From Acidobacteriota bacterium (GTDB lineage Bacteria; Acidobacteriota; CAIWXX01), in the NCBI GenBank assembly GCA_016191015.1, contig JACPPM010000319.1:1-44548 (forward strand): a DNA stretch of 44,548 nucleotides, read 5' to 3'. Shown one piece after another: positions 26,760-34,855 of the stretch; within the stretch, counting starts at the first letter, position 1; each line of letters opens with the position of its first letter. The position numbers and the translations under genes are program-made. The notes under the pieces are model-generated. The model was not told where the DNA came from, searched no databases, and worked only from the letters and a program-made list of their open reading frames with translations.

Positions 26760-27242
26760 ATGACAGAAGCCAAATACCAGCCCACGATCTTGATCGTCGA
26801 CGATGAAATCATGATCACCTCATCTCTCCGGAACCTCTTCCGGCTTCAGTCCGGCTATCGACTCCTCGTCCACAATTCGCCGGTTGAGGCACTGGCTCGG
26901 GTGCAGGAAGACACTGTGGATCTGGTCATCACCGACTACCTCATGCCCGAAATGGACGGGATTACATTTCTCTCGAAGCTCAAGGAGATCCAGCCTCAGG
27001 CCGTGCGCGTGCTGCTCACCGGCTATGCCGACAAGGAGAACGCGATCAAGGCCATCAACACTGTCGGGTTGTATCAGTACATCGAGAAGCCATGGGACAA
27101 CGACGCCCTGTTGATGATCGTGAAGAACGGACTCGAAAAGGGGGCTTTGCTGCGAACTCTGGAGTACAAGATCGCAGAGTTGGATCTTGCGCACACGAAC
27201 CTCAAGTCGTTCCAAACTGAGCTGATCAAGGCCTTCATGTGA
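26760..27242 (+). CDS. Response regulator, receiver domain with coiled-coil tail
   Basis: This 160-residue protein is a receiver domain: acidic pair Asp14/Asp15 (ILIVDDE), phospho-acceptor Asp59 (VITDYLMPEMDG), Thr87 (LLTGYAD) and Lys110 (YIEKPW). The EKPW form is typical of receivers in RpfG-like and phosphodiesterase-associated regulators. After the domain there is only a 35-residue helix, with no output domain, so it acts by protein contact. RBS-like GAAAGG precedes ATG 26760. Its stop overlaps the GTG start of the metallophosphoesterase gene by three bases. Confidence 0.93.
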   Translation: MTEAKYQPTILIVDDEIMITSSLRNLFRLQSGYRLLVHNSPVEALARVQEDTVDLVITDYLMPEMDGITFLSKLKEIQPQAVRVLLTGYADKENAIKAINTVGLYQYIEKPWDNDALLMIVKNGLEKGALLRTLEYKIAELDLAHTNLKSFQTELIKAFM

Positions 27243-28441
27243 GCCGTCGGCTGGGGGCTTTGATCCCGCCATCGCGAAAGCGGCCACACCGCAGGTGGCC
27301 TGCGCTCTTATTGTCGGGCGTTCTTCTGCGCGTGGGAGTCGGCGGCGGGGCGCAAGCTCAGACCGCTCCTCACGAGGCCCAGACACGGCCTACAGTCGAA
27401 AATATCGAGACGACACTCCTGCTCGCTGGCGACGCGGGCAGTCCGGCGCGCACGCATGAGCCGGTCCTGATGGCGCTCGAGCACGAGGCATCCCGGGCGC
27501 CCTCCCGCACAATCGTGATCTTCCTGGGCGACAACGTCTACCCGAATGGTCTCCCCATGGCCGATTCCCCCTCCCGGGAAGAAGCCGAGCGCAGGCTCAA
27601 TGCGCAGATCGCAGTGATCGGCAGATCCGAGGCACGGGGTATCTTCATCCCGGGGAATCATGATTGGGGCGGTGGTGTGACCGGAGGGTGGAATGCACTC
27701 CGGCGGCAAGAGGAATACGTCCTGGCACGCGCCGGGCCGCGAGCCTCGTTTCTGCCGCGCGGAGGTTGTCCCGGACCGTCGGTGCAGGACATCGGGAGCC
27801 GGCTCCGCCTCGTCATTCTGGACACGAACTGGTGGCTCCATGACGGCCAGAAGCCCATGCACCCGGCCTCCACCTGCGCCACGGACTCCGAGAGCGAAAT
27901 CATCGACGCACTGCAGGCAGCGATCGGCAGCGCCAACGGCCGGCGCGTCATTGTTCTGGGGCATCATCCCCTCGTCTCAGGCGGACGTCACGGAGGGCAC
28001 TTCGGGTGGATGGATCACATCGTCCCGCTCCGTGCATGGAACGGATGGCTTTGGTTGCCGCTGCCCGGAGTGGGATCGCTGTATCCGGCAGTGAGGGGAT
28101 CCTGGGGTCTGGGCCAAGACCTGCACTCCTCTGCATACAGCAAGATGCGCCATGCGATCGAAGCCGCGTTCCGCCCCTGCCCACCCATCGCATACGCCTC
28201 GGGGCACGAGCACAATCTCCAGGTGCTGGATGGCCGCGTATCGCCGCATCTGCTCATCAGCGGGGCGGGCATTTACGGCCACACAAGCCCGGTTGTCCGA
28301 ATCGATGAGACACGCTTTGCTCTATCCCGAGGCGGCTTCATGCGCCTCGATGTCCATGACAACGGCCGTATCTCGCTCAACGTCCTCGCGGCTGACGCTG
28401 CGGGCACGGCTTCGAGCGTTTTCTCGCTCTGGATGGAGTAA
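27239..28441 (+). CDS. Exported calcineurin-like metallophosphoesterase
   Basis: This 400-residue protein starts at GTG 27239, overlapping the regulator stop, and has a signal peptide (WPALLLSGVLLRVGVGGGAQ, cut near AQA). Metal-binding motifs are in order: LLAGDAGS, FLGDNVYPNG, IPGNHDWGGG, VLGHHPLVSG and YASGHEHN. The architecture resembles purple-acid-phosphatase-type exported phosphoesterases. It ends the operon that began with an Omp85 barrel. In Bacteroidetes, from memory, a metallophosphoesterase domain is fused to such a barrel, so the pairing here is probably functional. The substrate is unknown. Confidence 0.92.
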   Translation: MSRRLGALIPPSRKRPHRRWPALLLSGVLLRVGVGGGAQAQTAPHEAQTRPTVENIETTLLLAGDAGSPARTHEPVLMALEHEASRAPSRTIVIFLGDNVYPNGLPMADSPSREEAERRLNAQIAVIGRSEARGIFIPGNHDWGGGVTGGWNALRRQEEYVLARAGPRASFLPRGGCPGPSVQDIGSRLRLVILDTNWWLHDGQKPMHPASTCATDSESEIIDALQAAIGSANGRRVIVLGHHPLVSGGRHGGHFGWMDHIVPLRAWNGWLWLPLPGVGSLYPAVRGSWGLGQDLHSSAYSKMRHAIEAAFRPCPPIAYASGHEHNLQVLDGRVSPHLLISGAGIYGHTSPVVRIDETRFALSRGGFMRLDVHDNGRISLNVLAADAAGTASSVFSLWME

Positions 28442-28510
28442 GTCTCCCGGACCGTGCTTTTACTTTTCATTCTTGCTTGGCACGACCTGTGGGCTGGTGA
28501 GAATGCAACG

Positions 28511-28681
28511 ACGAGTCGCGCGGTTCGGGTTGAGTTTGACGGGGCACACTACGACGTCATGGCTCGCGGAGTGGGGCGAGCGGCGGTGTTCCCGGACGAT
28601 GAAGATCGTCGGAACTGTCTTGCGAATGTCGGGAAACTGGTGGAGGCCGGCAAGGGGGAGAAGCTGGTCAGCGTTTCCTGA
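28511..28681 (+). pseudogene. RAYT (REP-associated tyrosine transposase) N-terminal remnant
   Basis: The frame reads SRAVRVEFDGAHYDVMARGV, then GRAAVFPDDEDRRNCLANVG, the start of TnpA_REP/RAYT transposases (usual form PRxVRxExxGAxYHVMxRG). It ends at a stop soon after KLVEAGK, before the catalytic HxH motif and Tyr. Only about 55 codons remain. A second, more damaged copy lies at 32190-32390. Confidence 0.8.
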
Positions 28682-29122
28682 GGGCGTTCCGGTCGGAGCG
28701 CATGGCCTACCCGCACACAACAAATGAGCTGGTGGAACGGCTCTTTTCAGGTTTAGGTTGTTCCCGGCGAAGACGGCTACAACTACTCGCCCTTCGGAAA
28801 TACTCCAAGCTTCGGCCGGTTTAGATCGCTCGCCGATAAGAAAGGCGGCCCTGGGGGAAAAGCCTCAATTGGCCGGTTGGATGGAGACCTCAGAAGCATC
28901 ACGTGAGCGGCGCGAAGGAGCCTTCCCCATCCTCCGAGGAGGCATGCTCGGGTGAGAATCTCGCGTTTCTCCAAAAGAAACGCGGATGAAAGGGATATGT
29001 ATGATTGAAGCGCGGGTTCCGGATTGTGGGCCGGGATGAGCGCCCAAGTGGTGCAGAGACCCACCCGCGGTACGGATCGTGGAAATGAAGAAGGAGAAGA
29101 TGGGATCTTGGAGGTCAGGAAG
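28682..29122. other. Intergenic stretch after the RAYT remnant
   Basis: There is no supported gene. An open stretch just after the RAYT piece reads NELVERLFSGLGCSRRRRLQ and could be a further remnant of unknown origin. A short hairpin, GCGTTTCT-CCAA-AGAAACGC (8-bp stem), lies at about 28963-28982, upstream of the Asp-box gene. Confidence 0.4.
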
Positions 29123-31201
29123 ATGAGAAAGATAACATGGCGATTGCAAAGAGGTAGCTCCCGTGAAACGGGGGTGCAAGCGGCGGAGAGGAAGTCCCTC
29201 TCGCATCTGAGCACGCGACGCCGAACGCATCGGTGCAGACCGGTGCGATTCCACGTGATCGGGGTGTGCATCGCGTCAGTCATGATGATGACCAGCAGCA
29301 GAGCGGTCGCAGAAGGCGTGTGGACGAGGATCGGGCCGCGAGGTGGAGGGGTCCTCATCCGCGCGATGGCGGTTGACCCAGTCGCAGCTTCGACAGTCTA
29401 CGCATGTACAGTCGTCCAGGGCGTTCATAAGAGCACGGACGGTGGAGCTAATTGGAGGAAGCTTACACGAGGTCTTGAGGCTGTGGGGTACATCAAAGAA
29501 ATCGTCGTGGACCCGAACAATCACGAGAATCTTTACCTTGTGCACGACAATCTCGCGACGCCCACTGCACTGAGCGCATCGAGGGACGGTGGTGCGAATT
29601 GGAAACTCATCGGAACCGGGTTTCCCGCGGACAACGAGATCTTCGACCTCGAAGTCGATCCGCGCCAGACGGGCCACCTCTATGCGGGAATGTACGACGG
29701 CGTCTACAAGAGCGAGGACGGGGGACGCACCTGGACGGCAGCGAACCGGGGTCTCGGCGGTTACAGGGCGACGCAGTCGATCGTCGCATCCCAGGTCGAG
29801 CCAGGTACCGTTTACGCGGCGATCCTTGATCGCGTCTTGAAGAGTCAAGACGCCGGACAAACGTGGAAACCGACTGCCTCCGGCCTACCACTGGTGGAGA
29901 CTCTCATCGCATCGCCGGATGGTGACAACATCATCTATGCGGTGGGAATGGAAGCCGTGTTCAAGACTGATGACGGTGGGGCGAGCTGGACGAAGGCCTT
30001 TACCTTCCCTTCGGACGCCGAGCCTGTCAACACCGTCGCGTTCGTGGCGGGCGATCCGCGCGCCCTTTTCATCGGCACAGATACGGGGCTGTACAAGACG
30101 GGGGACCGGGGTGAACACTGGGCGAGTGCCCATACCGGGATGGAGGGCATCCTCGTGAAGGTCATCGTCACGCATCCGCACGCGACGGCCATCATGTACG
30201 CCGGCACATCGTGTGGAATTTATCGGACGGGAGACGGCGCTGGCCATTGGATGCCGCGGAACACAGGACTGAACTACACTCACTACTTCGTGACCCAGGC
30301 GCTGATACTTGATTCCATCCCCAGGGCCATTGTCGTTGGCACAGATGGTTGCGGAATATTCGAGAGCACCGACGAGGGGAGCACCTGGGAGCCCCTCAAC
30401 AATGGATTGACGCGCCCTCGCATAACCGCCTTGGCGGCGGATCCATCGGACCCGGAGACGAGATATGCCGGCACAAGAAGCGGCGAGATCTTCAAGACCG
30501 CTGACGGCGGAGCTCACTGGACGGACATCAGCGCCGGTCTCCCCGGCCAATCGGTTTCCGGCCTCGCGGTCGATCTGGCCCGACCGAACCGTCTCTACCT
30601 CGGAACCTGGGGAGGCGGCCTCTTCGTCAGCTCCGACTCCGGCCGTTCCTGGCAGAAAGCAGGTGGTGCCTTCTCTCAGCAGATCGTCACGACCCTCGCG
30701 TTGGATCCGTCAAATCCGGACACGCTCTACGTTGCCACCTTTGACGACTACACGCTCCATGTCTTCAAGTCCACAGACAGGGGCCGGACATGGAGCCAAG
30801 GCGATTCGGGACTCCACGGCATACTCGTGACCCAGCTCGCAATCTCCCCGGCGAACTCGGATATCGTCTACGCTGGAGCCGTGTCTGGGTTGTACCGGAG
30901 CACGGATGGAGGACGGCGCTGGAGGAGACTGAGCGAGATCCCGTCGCGCAGGGATTCGCAGGTGAATGGGCTGGCGCTCGACCCGGTGAATCCTGGGGTC
31001 ATGTACGTATCGGTTTTCGGGATATACGAGTCCAAGAGCGGGGTCTATCGGAGCTCGGACGGCGGCGATACCTGGAAGCTGGTGCGTGAGGGACTCGAGA
31101 GACTCAGGTGGCTCGGGCCGCTCGTGATTGATCCAAGGACCACGGATCTGGTCTACGCCGCCACTGATGATGCCCTTTTCGTGCGGTCCTTTGCCCAATA
31201 G
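29123..31201 (+). CDS. Exported Asp-box (BNR, sortilin/VPS10-like) beta-propeller protein
   Basis: This 692-residue protein has an N-terminal signal after a long basic region (IGVCIASVMMMTSSRAVAEG). It consists of about twelve repeats, each carrying the Asp-box S-x-D-x-G-x-x-W: STDGGANWRKL, SEDGGRTWTAA, TADGGAHWTDI, SSDSGRSWQKA, STDRGRTWSQG, SSDGGDTWKLV. The spacing of about 45 residues and phrases like DPSNPDTLYVAT are typical of VPS10/sortilin-like and YCF48-like propellers, used as extracellular binding scaffolds or glycan-acting enzymes. There is no catalytic signature. Start 29123 has GGAGG eight bases upstream. The gene stands alone. Confidence 0.88.
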   Translation: MRKITWRLQRGSSRETGVQAAERKSLSHLSTRRRTHRCRPVRFHVIGVCIASVMMMTSSRAVAEGVWTRIGPRGGGVLIRAMAVDPVAASTVYACTVVQGVHKSTDGGANWRKLTRGLEAVGYIKEIVVDPNNHENLYLVHDNLATPTALSASRDGGANWKLIGTGFPADNEIFDLEVDPRQTGHLYAGMYDGVYKSEDGGRTWTAANRGLGGYRATQSIVASQVEPGTVYAAILDRVLKSQDAGQTWKPTASGLPLVETLIASPDGDNIIYAVGMEAVFKTDDGGASWTKAFTFPSDAEPVNTVAFVAGDPRALFIGTDTGLYKTGDRGEHWASAHTGMEGILVKVIVTHPHATAIMYAGTSCGIYRTGDGAGHWMPRNTGLNYTHYFVTQALILDSIPRAIVVGTDGCGIFESTDEGSTWEPLNNGLTRPRITALAADPSDPETRYAGTRSGEIFKTADGGAHWTDISAGLPGQSVSGLAVDLARPNRLYLGTWGGGLFVSSDSGRSWQKAGGAFSQQIVTTLALDPSNPDTLYVATFDDYTLHVFKSTDRGRTWSQGDSGLHGILVTQLAISPANSDIVYAGAVSGLYRSTDGGRRWRRLSEIPSRRDSQVNGLALDPVNPGVMYVSVFGIYESKSGVYRSSDGGDTWKLVREGLERLRWLGPLVIDPRTTDLVYAATDDALFVRSFAQ

Positions 31202-31486
31202 TAGTCGACGGCGGTTAGTGGTGGCCCTGGGGTAGGGCTACCTGAGTAGCTACCTATCGGAAGCTGGACGAACGCTTTCGGAAAGCGCTCGGCCGGCTGG
31301 ACCCACGTTGCCCGGAAGCCTCTCTGCGACGGTACTTGCGAGGAGCCAAGTAGCGAGTCACCAGCAGGTGACGCGCATACGCCCTCGTAGGTGAGCACCG
31401 CAGCGACGAAGCAGATGCCCCCTTATCGCCGGATCTGGGTCCCAAGCGCGGTTGTCTTCCAGCACTGATTGCTGTATGGTGAGTGT
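31202..31486. other. Spacer with possible gene remnant
   Basis: A 32-codon plus-strand stretch reads YRKLDERFRKALGRLDPRCP and then ASLRRYLRGAK before a stop, with stops also just upstream. It looks like part of a real protein but I cannot name it. The antitoxin promoter should lie at the right end. Confidence 0.3.
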
Positions 31487-31714
31487 ATGGCACGTTTGAT
31501 TTCGACAACAGTTCGTCTCGGCGAGGAGGATGTGCGCGCGTTGAAGCGCGCGCGGAACGCCGGAATCTCGGCCTCTGAGCTCCTCCGGAAGGGCTTGCGC
31601 GTCGTGGCGGCTCGCTACTACACGGGACGCCGTCCTCCGTCGACGCGTCTATTTGAATCCTCGGACACCAAGCTGGGGGATGAATCCGAACTGTTCCGAG
31701 GCCTCGTGGATTGA
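31487..31714 (+). CDS. Ribbon-helix-helix antitoxin (VapB-like)
   Basis: This 75-residue protein has an N-terminal ribbon-helix-helix DNA-binding fold: ISTTVRLGEEDVRALKRARN followed by ISASELLRKGLRVV. The C-terminus (STRLFESSDTKLGDESELF) is acidic, as expected for toxin binding. Its stop TGA overlaps the TTG start of the PIN toxin gene (TTGA). It should neutralise the toxin and repress its own promoter. A 55-base segment of this gene is duplicated inside the RAYT remnant at 32243-32298. Confidence 0.82.
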   Translation: MARLISTTVRLGEEDVRALKRARNAGISASELLRKGLRVVAARYYTGRRPPSTRLFESSDTKLGDESELFRGLVD

Positions 31715-32142
31715 CGGCGCCCATCATCGCTGACACCGGCGGGCTGCTTCGAGCGCTCGCCCGCACCAGCGACGGCGGTGCGAGCTTTCCGGACTACGAG
31801 AGTGTGTTGATCTCCGCCCGGCTCGTCGTCGTGCCGGGGCTCGTCCTGGCGGAAGTGGATTACTTTCTTCGCGAGAACAGGGCTGCCATGCGCAACCTGG
31901 TCGCGGAAGTGTTCAATGCGCGGACGCGTTATGAATACGAAGTTCCGCTGCCGTCCGACATTGTTCGGGCGCTTGAGCTCGACGCCAAGTTCGCGAACCT
32001 CCACATGGGGTTGGTCGACGGCACTGTGGCCGCCGTGGCTGAGCGGCGACAGATCTACCGTCTGTTGACGACCGACCGGCGCGATTTCGGCGCGATCCGC
32101 ATCGGCCCACGATTCAATCGAGCATTGGAACTGCTTCCGTAA
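31711..32142 (+). CDS. PIN-domain ribonuclease toxin (VapC-like)
   Basis: This 143-residue PIN protein has the acidic metal-binding residues in place: Asp8 (IIADTGGL), Glu48 (GLVLAEVDYFL), Asp103 (LVDGTVAAVAERR) and Asp122 (LLTTDRRDF). VapC toxins cleave tRNA or rRNA. The start is TTG, overlapping the antitoxin stop, which couples translation and keeps toxin synthesis low. All catalytic residues are present, so it is probably active. Confidence 0.88.
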   Translation: MTAPIIADTGGLLRALARTSDGGASFPDYESVLISARLVVVPGLVLAEVDYFLRENRAAMRNLVAEVFNARTRYEYEVPLPSDIVRALELDAKFANLHMGLVDGTVAAVAERRQIYRLLTTDRRDFGAIRIGPRFNRALELLP

Positions 32143-32189
32143 ACCGCGCGCAGCTGGCGACCCGCAGACGCATGACCGGCCGCAGCTGA

Positions 32190-32390
32190 GTCGCGCGGTT
32201 CGCGTTGAGCTTGAGGGGGCACACTCCCGTGTTGTGTCGCGTGAGGATCGCAGGCATCTCTGCCTCTGAGCTCGTCCGGAAGGACCTGCGCGTTGTGTTG
32301 AGTGGAGTGGGGCGAGCCGCCGTGTTCCTGGACGATGAAGACCGTCTAGACTTCCAGGCGATCGTCGGGAAGCTGGTAGAGGTCGGGGGG
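32190..32390 (+). pseudogene. RAYT remnant interrupted by an antitoxin-gene fragment
   Basis: Bases 32190-32242 match the RAYT piece at 28511 (AGTCGCGCGGTTCG, GGGGCACAC). Bases 32243-32298 instead match the antitoxin gene at about 31560-31612 (TCTGCCTCTGAGCTC, GTCCGGAAGG). From about 32303 the RAYT match resumes (GTGGGGCGAGC, GTGTTCCTGGACGATGAAGA). The order is therefore RAYT, antitoxin, RAYT, with the RAYT parts resuming where they left off. It is not translatable as a whole. Confidence 0.75.
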
Positions 32391-32433
32391 TTTGATTTCC
32401 CCGCCTCTTGCATGATCTTCGAACAGGTCCTCT

Positions 32434-33573
32434 TCATTGAATGCCTTCGAGAAGCTTGTGCATGAACGCATCGTGGAAGGAGCGCGACGGAGTCGATGTG
32501 GCGCCCATGTAGCGGTACTGTCGTGTCAGCAGTGCGATTGAGACGGCGCGCCCCGACCCTTCAGGGTCCCACTGTGCCACCTGGAATATTCCGCCGTTCG
32601 TGAAGAAGCCCCTTTGCCGGGGATCTTCAGTCTCCTTGAACGCACAGGTCCCCCAGATCCTTCTGACCTTCTTCCCAGGCACCGAGAAGGTTTCGAATCC
32701 GCTGATCTGGATCGAGTCGACGTCTGCCTGTTGTGTCGCAATCGATTTCAGACGATCGAGAACCGCAGGGTCCGTCATGAATGCCGCAACTTCTTTCGTC
32801 TCCGCAGCCGGCTCCCATCTCAGCGTGACCCGGAGATTCTGATCGGAACAGAGGCCGAGCACAGATCCGAAGCGGCGATCTCTCACACCGTCATATTCCG
32901 GAAATGGCACGTAGAACGGGCTGTCGAAGACGAACCATCGTTCAGGGTATTGAAAAGACAGTCCATCCATCGGGGCGCTCCAGATCGCGCCAAGCTCCGG
33001 CTCGGCACTTGAAGAAACCGCTTCATGGCAGCGTACCGTCTTGGCCGAGCCTGTCTCCTCCTCGAAATCCTCCTCCGGCGTCTTTAAGCTCAGATTGTAG
33101 TTAGTGTCGGCGATGAGCTCCCGCTTGCTTTCCGGGCAGTTCCACATGATGAACCGCGTGTAGAAGGCGTGATTCGTCCCGAAGGCTTCCACCCAGACAG
33201 CGTCATGCCCCGCAACCGTCGTTCGGCCCTCCTTACCGGTAAACTCGAACTCAACTCCCCACATGTTCGACATCCGTTTCCTGACATAGTCGGGAGTGAT
33301 TCGAGGCACCTGAAGAGGGCCCCAGTGGGCGAGATACATCAGCCACTTGGTATCGGAGAAAGTGATCTCACCTTGCTCGGGACCCCCCTTGATGTCCGCA
33401 TCCTTCCACTGCCATCCAACATCATCCAAGCGGAGTGTCATGCCCGATTTCTCCTTGATGAGAGACATGAGTGCCGTGACCTCCTGCGGCGCGGTGTCGG
33501 CGGCAGGCAAAGAAGTCCAGCAAACGGCTAGGAACGTGAGGGCGCGAATTGCGCCTTTCGTAGGTGAACCCAT
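32434..33573 (-). CDS. Secreted protein of unknown function, 379 residues
   Basis: The family is not recognised. ATG 33573 has AAGGAGG six bases upstream and opens a signal peptide (IRALTFLAVCWTSLPAADTA). The mature part has two similar-looking halves rich in Trp and aromatic residues (WGVEFEFTGKEGRTTVAGHD; LSFQYPERWFVFDSPFYVPF). The latter resembles the lipid- or ligand-binding start of PsbP/DUF1795-like domains (xFxYPxxW), but this is weak. There are two Cys pairs (WNCPES, VRCHEA; LGLCSD, GTCAFK). A decayed NTF2-like gene lies just upstream on the same strand. Confidence 0.72.
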   Translation of the reverse strand: MGSPTKGAIRALTFLAVCWTSLPAADTAPQEVTALMSLIKEKSGMTLRLDDVGWQWKDADIKGGPEQGEITFSDTKWLMYLAHWGPLQVPRITPDYVRKRMSNMWGVEFEFTGKEGRTTVAGHDAVWVEAFGTNHAFYTRFIMWNCPESKRELIADTNYNLSLKTPEEDFEEETGSAKTVRCHEAVSSSAEPELGAIWSAPMDGLSFQYPERWFVFDSPFYVPFPEYDGVRDRRFGSVLGLCSDQNLRVTLRWEPAAETKEVAAFMTDPAVLDRLKSIATQQADVDSIQISGFETFSVPGKKVRRIWGTCAFKETEDPRQRGFFTNGGIFQVAQWDPEGSGRAVSIALLTRQYRYMGATSTPSRSFHDAFMHKLLEGIQ

Positions 33574-33602
33574 CTGAATCCTCCTTCTCTCTATGACCTT
33601 TG

Positions 33603-33810
33603 CCCGACAGCAGCTGGGGGCACTTTGACGCTGCCTAGCGGATGGACGATGCGCCAGCCCTGGGACGCTCCCTTCCAGATCAAGGTCAACCTTGAATCGA
33701 GCTCGAACTGACCACCTCGGCTCCTTAGTGGGGTACGGGGTCTCGCCCGCGGGAGTTCCGCGGGTTGTGACGGGCGGTCGCTTCTCGGTGATGACCCGGC
33801 CTTCCACTCG
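33603..33810 (-). pseudogene. Frameshifted NTF2/SnoaL-like gene remnant
   Basis: The minus strand reads EGRVITEKRPPVTTRGTPAG in one frame and then FELDSRLTLIWKGASQGWRI-VHPLGS in the next. The second part has the look of the last strands of DUF4440/SnoaL-like domains (LTLxWxxxxxGWRIVH). The shift falls near 33715. No intact N-terminus is seen. The reading is tentative. Confidence 0.4.
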
Positions 33811-33880
33811 TTCGGAGGTTGTTCGGCTCTTCTGATCGCGGTCTCGCGCTGCGCCTCATTCGCCGGTCGATTGAGCCATC

Positions 33881-33902
33881 GTTCACACGGTATACTGTTC
33901 AC
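33881..33902 (+). promoter_or_regulatory. Possible promoter/operator: GTTCAC direct repeat around TATACT
   Basis: GTTCAC at 33881 and 33897 are direct repeats 16 bases apart, enclosing a -10-like TATACT (33891-33896). The site lies about 160 bases before the DUF547-arsM-arsS-pit operon. The repeat could bind a regulator over the -10 box. No clear -35 is found at the ideal spacing; TTGAGC is only 14 bases upstream. Confidence 0.3.
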
Positions 33903-34056
33903 GGGCTCAATGGGCTGCTACGACATGAATTGGAGAGAGGGTTGTAACGGACGGCCTCGTTGCGGGACTATGGTGTGCGAGCTGGAGGAAGAAAGGATTG
34001 GAGACGAGCTGGCGGATCATGCGACGCGACTTCAGTGCAGGACTGGAGTCCTATCT

Positions 34057-34854
34057 ATGAGATTTGCTGGACGTCCGTTTATCCTCGCGATGACCATGGC
34101 ATCGATATGCCTAGTTGGGGGGAGTGCCTCCGCGAGCGGTTCATCCCCGGCCTTCGATCACACCCACTCGGCCTGGACCGCGGTCTTGAGCCGCTACGTC
34201 CAAGATGGGCGCGTCGACTACGCGGGGCTCAAGAACAAGGGCCAGGGGGAGCTCTCTGTCTATCTGCGCTCACTCCAGTCCGTCGATCACCCGCAGTACC
34301 AACAGTGGTCGCGGGACCAGAAGCTGGCATTCTGGGTCAACGCCTACAACGCCTTCACGATCCGGCTGATTCTGGATCACTATCCGCTCGACAGCATCCA
34401 GTCGATCGGCCTGCTCCCGGGGGCGGCGTTCAGGACATCATTCATCGAGATGCCGGCTTTTCGTTCGGACAAGATTTCACTGAATGACATCGAGCACGAA
34501 ATCCTGCGGAAGCAATTTCAGGAACCGCGCATTCATTTTGCCATCGTATGCGCTTCGAAGGGGTGCCCGCAGCTCCGCTCCGAATCCTACCGACCCAACG
34601 ACATCGACCGGCAGCTCGACGCCGCTGCCCGCGTTTTCGTTCAGGATACAGCCAGGAATCATTTCGATGCAGCAACGCGAACGCTCTCACTCTCGTCCAT
34701 CTTCAAATGGTTTCGAGAGGACTTCGAGACCCAGGCGGGATCGCTTCCCGCTTTCGTGGCCCGCTACGCCGCGCCACCAGTCGCGGCAGCCGTCGAGGCG
34801 AAGGACGTCCGCGTTGAGTTTCTCGACTACGACTGGTCGCTCAATGGGAGGTGA
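34057..34854 (+). CDS. DUF547-domain exported protein, arsenosugar-locus type
   Basis: This 265-residue protein has a signal peptide (FILAMTMASICLVGGSASAS) and a complete DUF547 domain: HSAWTAVLSRYVQDGRVDY, KLAFWVNAYNAFTIRLIL, IPGAAFRTSFIEM-type block, IEHEILRKQFQEPRIHFAIV and CASKGCPQLRSESY. The last contains the Cys pair characteristic of the family. DUF547 proteins regularly accompany arsenosugar genes; their reaction is unknown. The start has GGAG eight bases upstream. Its stop is one base before the arsM start, with GGAGG inside its last codons, so translation is coupled. Two broken copies lie at 1316 and 4078. Confidence 0.88.
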   Translation: MRFAGRPFILAMTMASICLVGGSASASGSSPAFDHTHSAWTAVLSRYVQDGRVDYAGLKNKGQGELSVYLRSLQSVDHPQYQQWSRDQKLAFWVNAYNAFTIRLILDHYPLDSIQSIGLLPGAAFRTSFIEMPAFRSDKISLNDIEHEILRKQFQEPRIHFAIVCASKGCPQLRSESYRPNDIDRQLDAAARVFVQDTARNHFDAATRTLSLSSIFKWFREDFETQAGSLPAFVARYAAPPVAAAVEAKDVRVEFLDYDWSLNGR

Positions 34855-34855
34855 C

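Noticed and set aside
34484-34855. Upstream extension of the arsM frame
   Set aside because: It lies wholly inside the DUF547 gene; ATG 34856 has a proper ribosome binding site and family-like N-terminus.
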